From: Holophagaceae bacterium UBA1801 | GTDB taxonomy: Bacteria; Acidobacteriota; Holophagae; Holophagales; Holophagaceae | Direction: 5' to 3' | Assembly: GCA_002319925.1 (NCBI GenBank) | Contig: DCFP01000197.1 | Location: 10,771 to 24,992 of the forward strand | DNA length: 14,222 nucleotides | Shown: positions 11,633-14,222 of the stretch, one piece after another | Layout: the number at the start of each line of letters is the position of its first letter | Position numbering within the stretch: the stretch's first letter is position 1 | Made by a program: the position numbers and the translations under genes | Notes under the pieces: model-generated | The model's database searches: none | What the model was told of the DNA's origin: nothing | The model's input: only the letters and a program-made list of their open reading frames with translations

Positions 11633-11747
11633 CACCACGGAGACACGGCGTGCACGGAGAAAAACGAGGAGAAAAACGGGGAATGGCGGGCTTTCCAGCC
11701 GTCATCCAGTTCCCCTGCTCCGCTTTTACCTCCGTGTCTCCGTGGTG
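11633..11747. repeat. 115-bp imperfect palindrome with perfect 16-bp terminal inverted repeats (dispersed-repeat type)
   Basis: The left arm CACCACGGAGACACGG (11633-11648) is exactly complementary to the right arm CCGTGTCTCCGTGGTG (11732-11747). Inside, GGAGAAAAACG occurs twice on the left and is loosely matched by CGCTTTTACCTCC on the right. A second inner stem pairs GGGGAA (11678-11683) with TTCCCC (11710-11715). The whole could form one long hairpin. The CCACGGAGACACGGAG motif resembles, from memory, a repeat scattered in many environmental bacterial genomes; this was not checked here. No coding capacity is credible. It starts 8 bp after the fur stop and ends 21 bp before the deaminase ATG, so it could act as a fur terminator and as the deaminase leader. 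Confidence 0.85.
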
Positions 11748-11768
11748 CACTTCTTCCAGCGGACTCCC

Positions 11769-12836
11769 ATGCCCAGACTGAGCCTTGAAGACCTCCAGCG
11801 CCTGCCCAAGACCGACCTCCACGTCCACCTGGACGGCAGCCTTCGCCTTGAAACCATCCTCGACCTGGCGGAAAAACAGAAGGTGAAACTGCCCGGGGAT
11901 TCCCCGGACACGCTCCGGCCCTTCGTCCAGATGGGCGAGGATTGCAAGTCCCTGGTGGAGTATCTCAAAGCCTTCGAGGTCACCCTGTCCGTGATGCAGA
12001 CCTACGATGCCCTCTATCGGACTGCCTTCGAGCTGGCCGAGGACGCGGCCAAGGAGAACGTCCGCTACATCGAGGTCCGCTACAGCCCCATCCTCCATCA
12101 GCAGAAGGGAATGCCCCTGCATCACATCGTGCAGGCGGTGCTGGATGGACTGCGGGAAGCCCGCAAGCGCTACTCCATCCACACGGGCGTCATCATCTGC
12201 GGCATGCGGCACATCAACCCGGAGACCTCGCTGAAGCTTGCGGATCTCACCGTGGCCTTCAAGAACAAAGGCGTCGTGGGCTTCGACTTGGCGGGCGCGG
12301 AAGAAGATTTTCCCGCCAAGCGGCACAAGGACGCCTTCAGCCGGGTCCTGGCCAACAACATCAACTGCACCCTGCACGCCGGGGAAGCCTTCGGCCCGGA
12401 GAGCGTGCACCAGGCCATCCACCAGTGCGGTGCCCACCGCATCGGCCACGGGGTGCGGCTCATCGAGGACGGCGATCTGCTGAACTACGTCAACGACCAC
12501 CGGATCCCGCTGGAAATGTGCCCCAGCTCCAATCTCCAGACCAAGGTGGTCAAGAAGATGTCCGACCACCCCATCCGGCTGTTCTACGACCTGGGCCTGC
12601 GGGTCACCGTCAATACGGACAACCGGCTCGTCACCGGCACCACCGTCAGCCGTGAGCTCAAAGTGCTCCATGACGAGCTGAGCTTCACCCTCGAAGAGAT
12701 CCAGGACATCATCATCATGGGTTTCAAGAGCGCCTTCCTGTCCTACGGTGTCAAGCGCGCCCTGCTTGCCGACGTGGTCCACGAGCTCAAGAACTTCAAG
12801 CCGCACAGTCTGGAAAGTAAGAAGGAGCATCTCTAG
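11769..12836 (+). CDS. add: Adenosine deaminase-family protein
   Basis: This 355-residue metal-dependent hydrolase should deaminate adenosine (and deoxyadenosine) to inosine in purine salvage. It opens with the family motif LPKTDLHVHLDGSL (His18, His20 zinc ligands), followed by LHAGEAFG (His203 zinc, Glu206 proton donor), HRIGHGVRL (His227), the substrate-loop motif LEMCPSSNLQTK and VTVNTDNRL (Asp284 zinc ligand). The second Asp of the usual NTDD is Asn285, a form I associate with some bacterial deaminases, so exact substrate is less certain. I chose ATG 11769 because it gives the normal N-terminus; an in-frame GTG at 11742 lies inside the right arm of the palindromic repeat and would add nine residues. 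The DHH phosphoesterase starts 16 bp after its stop, suggesting co-transcription. Confidence 0.92.
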   Translation: MPRLSLEDLQRLPKTDLHVHLDGSLRLETILDLAEKQKVKLPGDSPDTLRPFVQMGEDCKSLVEYLKAFEVTLSVMQTYDALYRTAFELAEDAAKENVRYIEVRYSPILHQQKGMPLHHIVQAVLDGLREARKRYSIHTGVIICGMRHINPETSLKLADLTVAFKNKGVVGFDLAGAEEDFPAKRHKDAFSRVLANNINCTLHAGEAFGPESVHQAIHQCGAHRIGHGVRLIEDGDLLNYVNDHRIPLEMCPSSNLQTKVVKKMSDHPIRLFYDLGLRVTVNTDNRLVTGTTVSRELKVLHDELSFTLEEIQDIIIMGFKSAFLSYGVKRALLADVVHELKNFKPHSLESKKEHL

Positions 12837-12852
12837 GCATAGGACGGAACCC

Positions 12853-13854
12853 ATGCTGGAACGATTCTTCGACATCCTGGAACCCCATCGCCGGATCCTC
12901 CTGAGCACCCACGAGAACCCGGACGGGGATGGCGTCGGTTCGATGATCGCCCTGGGCCACTGCCTGCGTTCCATGGGGAAGGAAATCCGCATCGTGGTCT
13001 CTCCGGAGATCCCTGCATTTTTGGAATTCCTGGACACCGAAGGCTGGATCGAAATCTACGAGCCCGGTGGAGCCCACGCCGATCTTGCCGCCTGGCCAGG
13101 AGCCTGGCTGCTGGTGGATGCCTCCGAGCCCCACCGCATGGGCCAGATGCTGGAGCGGTTCCAGGCATCCAAGGCCCTGAAGGTTTGCCTGGATCACCAC
13201 CTCAAGGACGCTCCTCAGGGATTCGACATGGAATTCACGGATGCCACCGCCAGCGCCAGCGCCGAACTGGTCTACGACCTAGTGTCCTCCCGCCTGCCCC
13301 GCCCTTTTGCACCCATGATGGTCGATGCGATGTACGCCGGCCTGGTGGATGACACGGGCAACTTCCGGTTCTCCAATTCGACTTCCAAGGTTCACCGCAT
13401 TGCCGCTTCTCTCATCGAGGATGGCGCGGATCCCTCCGGGATCTACCAGGCGCTCTATCACCAGAACCGCTCCCAGCGCCTGCGGCTCTTCGGAAGGGCC
13501 TACGAAAGCCTGCGGATCCTGGGCGAGGGCCAGTACGGATCGATGGTGCTCAGCCAGGCGGATCTCAAGGCCTGCGGAGCCATTCATGACGACATGGAAG
13601 GCCTGGTCAACGAACCCTTGAAGCTGCGGGGCATTGAGGTCGCCGCCCTCATCTACGAGATGGGCAACGGACGGGTCAAGGCCAGCCTGAGAAGCCGGGG
13701 CCGCGTGGACGTCAACGCTGTCTGCAAGCGCTTCGGCGGTGGCGGCCACCGGTTGGCTTCCGGGGCCAAGCTGGACGGGCTCCTGGATCAGGTTCAAACT
13801 AAGGTGGACGCCGCGGTTCTGGCCCAGATCCAGAAGGACATGGCCCCGGATTGA
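12853..13854 (+). CDS. nrnA: DHH/DHHA1 phosphoesterase, NrnA-like (oligoribonuclease/pAp phosphatase type)
   Basis: This 333-residue protein has the DHH phosphoesterase metal motifs: STHENPDGDGVGS (His20, Asp24, Asp26), LLVDASEP, CLDHH (Asp114-His115-His116) and AGLVDDTGNFRFSNST near 160-178. The C-terminal DHHA1 domain has KASLRSRGRVDVNAV and the substrate-binding GGGGH (295-299). The set and length fit NrnA-type enzymes, which degrade two- to five-base RNAs and in some species dephosphorylate 3'-phosphoadenosine-5'-phosphate. Members of this group may instead act on cyclic dinucleotide products, so the substrate is inferred. ATG 12853 follows AGGACGGA at normal spacing and lies 16 bp after the deaminase stop. 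The reading frame extends upstream to 12748 inside the deaminase gene, but that part is not real. Confidence 0.93.
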   Translation: MLERFFDILEPHRRILLSTHENPDGDGVGSMIALGHCLRSMGKEIRIVVSPEIPAFLEFLDTEGWIEIYEPGGAHADLAAWPGAWLLVDASEPHRMGQMLERFQASKALKVCLDHHLKDAPQGFDMEFTDATASASAELVYDLVSSRLPRPFAPMMVDAMYAGLVDDTGNFRFSNSTSKVHRIAASLIEDGADPSGIYQALYHQNRSQRLRLFGRAYESLRILGEGQYGSMVLSQADLKACGAIHDDMEGLVNEPLKLRGIEVAALIYEMGNGRVKASLRSRGRVDVNAVCKRFGGGGHRLASGAKLDGLLDQVQTKVDAAVLAQIQKDMAPD

Positions 13855-13872
13855 TCGATCGCGTCCAACCGT

Positions 13873-13887
13873 GGGGCTCTTTGCCCC
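13873..13887 (+). other. Small GC hairpin between nrnA and ribA
   Basis: GGGGC-TCTTT-GCCCC forms a 5-bp stem with a 5-base loop in the 69-bp gap after nrnA. No T-run follows, so it is not a classical terminator; it may be chance or weak attenuation. Confidence 0.3.
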
Positions 13888-13923
13888 TGGATGCATGAAC
13901 AGCCTCTCGCACGGAACTCGACC

Positions 13924-14222
13924 ATGGCACCCAAAGACAGCAGCAGCGCCCCTCAGCTGAGCCTGGGTCCTGACTCGCCCCTGGAACTGGTGACCCGCTT
14001 CGAGACCGAGGCGGTACCCTTCGTGGCCAAGGCGAATGTGCCCTCCATTTTCGGGAAGTTCGTGGTCTACGGATTCCAGGAGAAGGTTACCGGCAAGGAA
14101 CACCTGGCCATCGTTTCCGGGGAGATCGACGCCCGCAAGCGCATTCCCGTGCGCATCCACAGCGAGTGCTGGACGGGTGATGTGCTGGGCAGCCTCAAGT
14201 GCGACTGCCGGGCCCAGCTGGA
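13924..14222 (+). CDS. ribA: GTP cyclohydrolase II, N-terminal part (cut by window edge)
   Basis: The visible 99 residues end in IPVRIHSECWTGDVLGSLKCDCRAQL, the GTP cyclohydrolase II signature with three zinc-binding cysteines (SEC, KCDC). The enzyme opens GTP to start riboflavin synthesis. The N-terminus here is about 20-30 residues longer than minimal RibA, and no DHBP synthase (RibB) domain precedes it, so this looks like a stand-alone RibA. An alternative in-frame ATG at 13891 would add 11 residues; neither start has a strong ribosome site. The gap to nrnA is 69 bp, so it may belong to the same transcript. The C-terminal catalytic part lies outside the window. Confidence 0.92.
   Translation, partial: MAPKDSSSAPQLSLGPDSPLELVTRFETEAVPFVAKANVPSIFGKFVVYGFQEKVTGKEHLAIVSGEIDARKRIPVRIHSECWTGDVLGSLKCDCRAQL

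Noticed and set aside
11633..11788. Short peptides encoded in the palindromic repeat
   Set aside because: The frames simply translate the repeat arms; no ribosome site or family similarity supports a gene.
11628..13037. Minus-strand open frame (469 codons) opposite the deaminase and nrnA start
   Set aside because: It is antisense to two genes with complete family motifs, and it reads through the palindromic repeat; composition-driven shadow.
13855..13923. Possible FMN riboswitch before ribA
   Set aside because: The gap is 69 bp, about half of what the FMN aptamer needs, and I see none of its conserved elements.

Overview
The window is a compact, GC-rich (about 60-63% by eye) bacterial chromosome segment with ten protein genes, two of them cut by the window edges. 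The large PAS/GAF sensor kinases, GC-rich codon use and housekeeping content suggest an environmental Gram-negative such as an Acidobacteriota of the Holophagae/Geothrix type. That assignment is inference; no rRNA or other phylogenetic marker is present. I see no phage, transposase, CRISPR, rRNA or tRNA.

Layout. (1) Positions 1-4489, minus strand, read as one likely unit: a radical SAM protein of the Rv2578c/PA0069 (spore-photolyase-related) type, then dnaX (clamp-loader tau/gamma), then a membrane sensor histidine kinase that runs off the left edge. (2) A 103-bp divergent gap leads to a 1394-aa plus-strand kinase with two membrane segments, six PAS-like domains, a GAF domain, a kinase core and a C-terminal receiver that has lost its phospho-acceptor Asp. 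(3) Its 3' end overlaps by 30 bp the 3' end of a convergent minus-strand unit: a fusion of a 4-oxalocrotonate-tautomerase-like domain to a winged helix, then aroC (chorismate synthase), then a DUF421/YetF-type membrane protein, with gaps of 16 and 32 bp. (4) Divergent from the fusion gene is a Fur-family regulator; the short AT-rich gap holds a small palindrome that could be an operator. (5) A 115-bp imperfect palindrome with perfect 16-bp terminal inverted repeats lies between fur and an adenosine-deaminase-type gene, ending about 20 bp before the start codon. (6) Adenosine deaminase, a DHH/DHHA1 phosphoesterase of the NrnA type and the start of ribA (GTP cyclohydrolase II) follow on the plus strand.

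How the genes relate. The right-hand plus-strand genes all handle nucleotides: purine salvage, oligoribonucleotide/pAp turnover, and GTP entry into riboflavin synthesis. The tautomerase-like/winged-helix protein is the best candidate for something undescribed: a possible small-molecule sensor fused to a DNA-binding-like domain, at the head of an operon with chorismate synthase. The degenerate receiver and the palindromic repeat are the next most interesting items. GGATCC sites are also unusually dense across the window.
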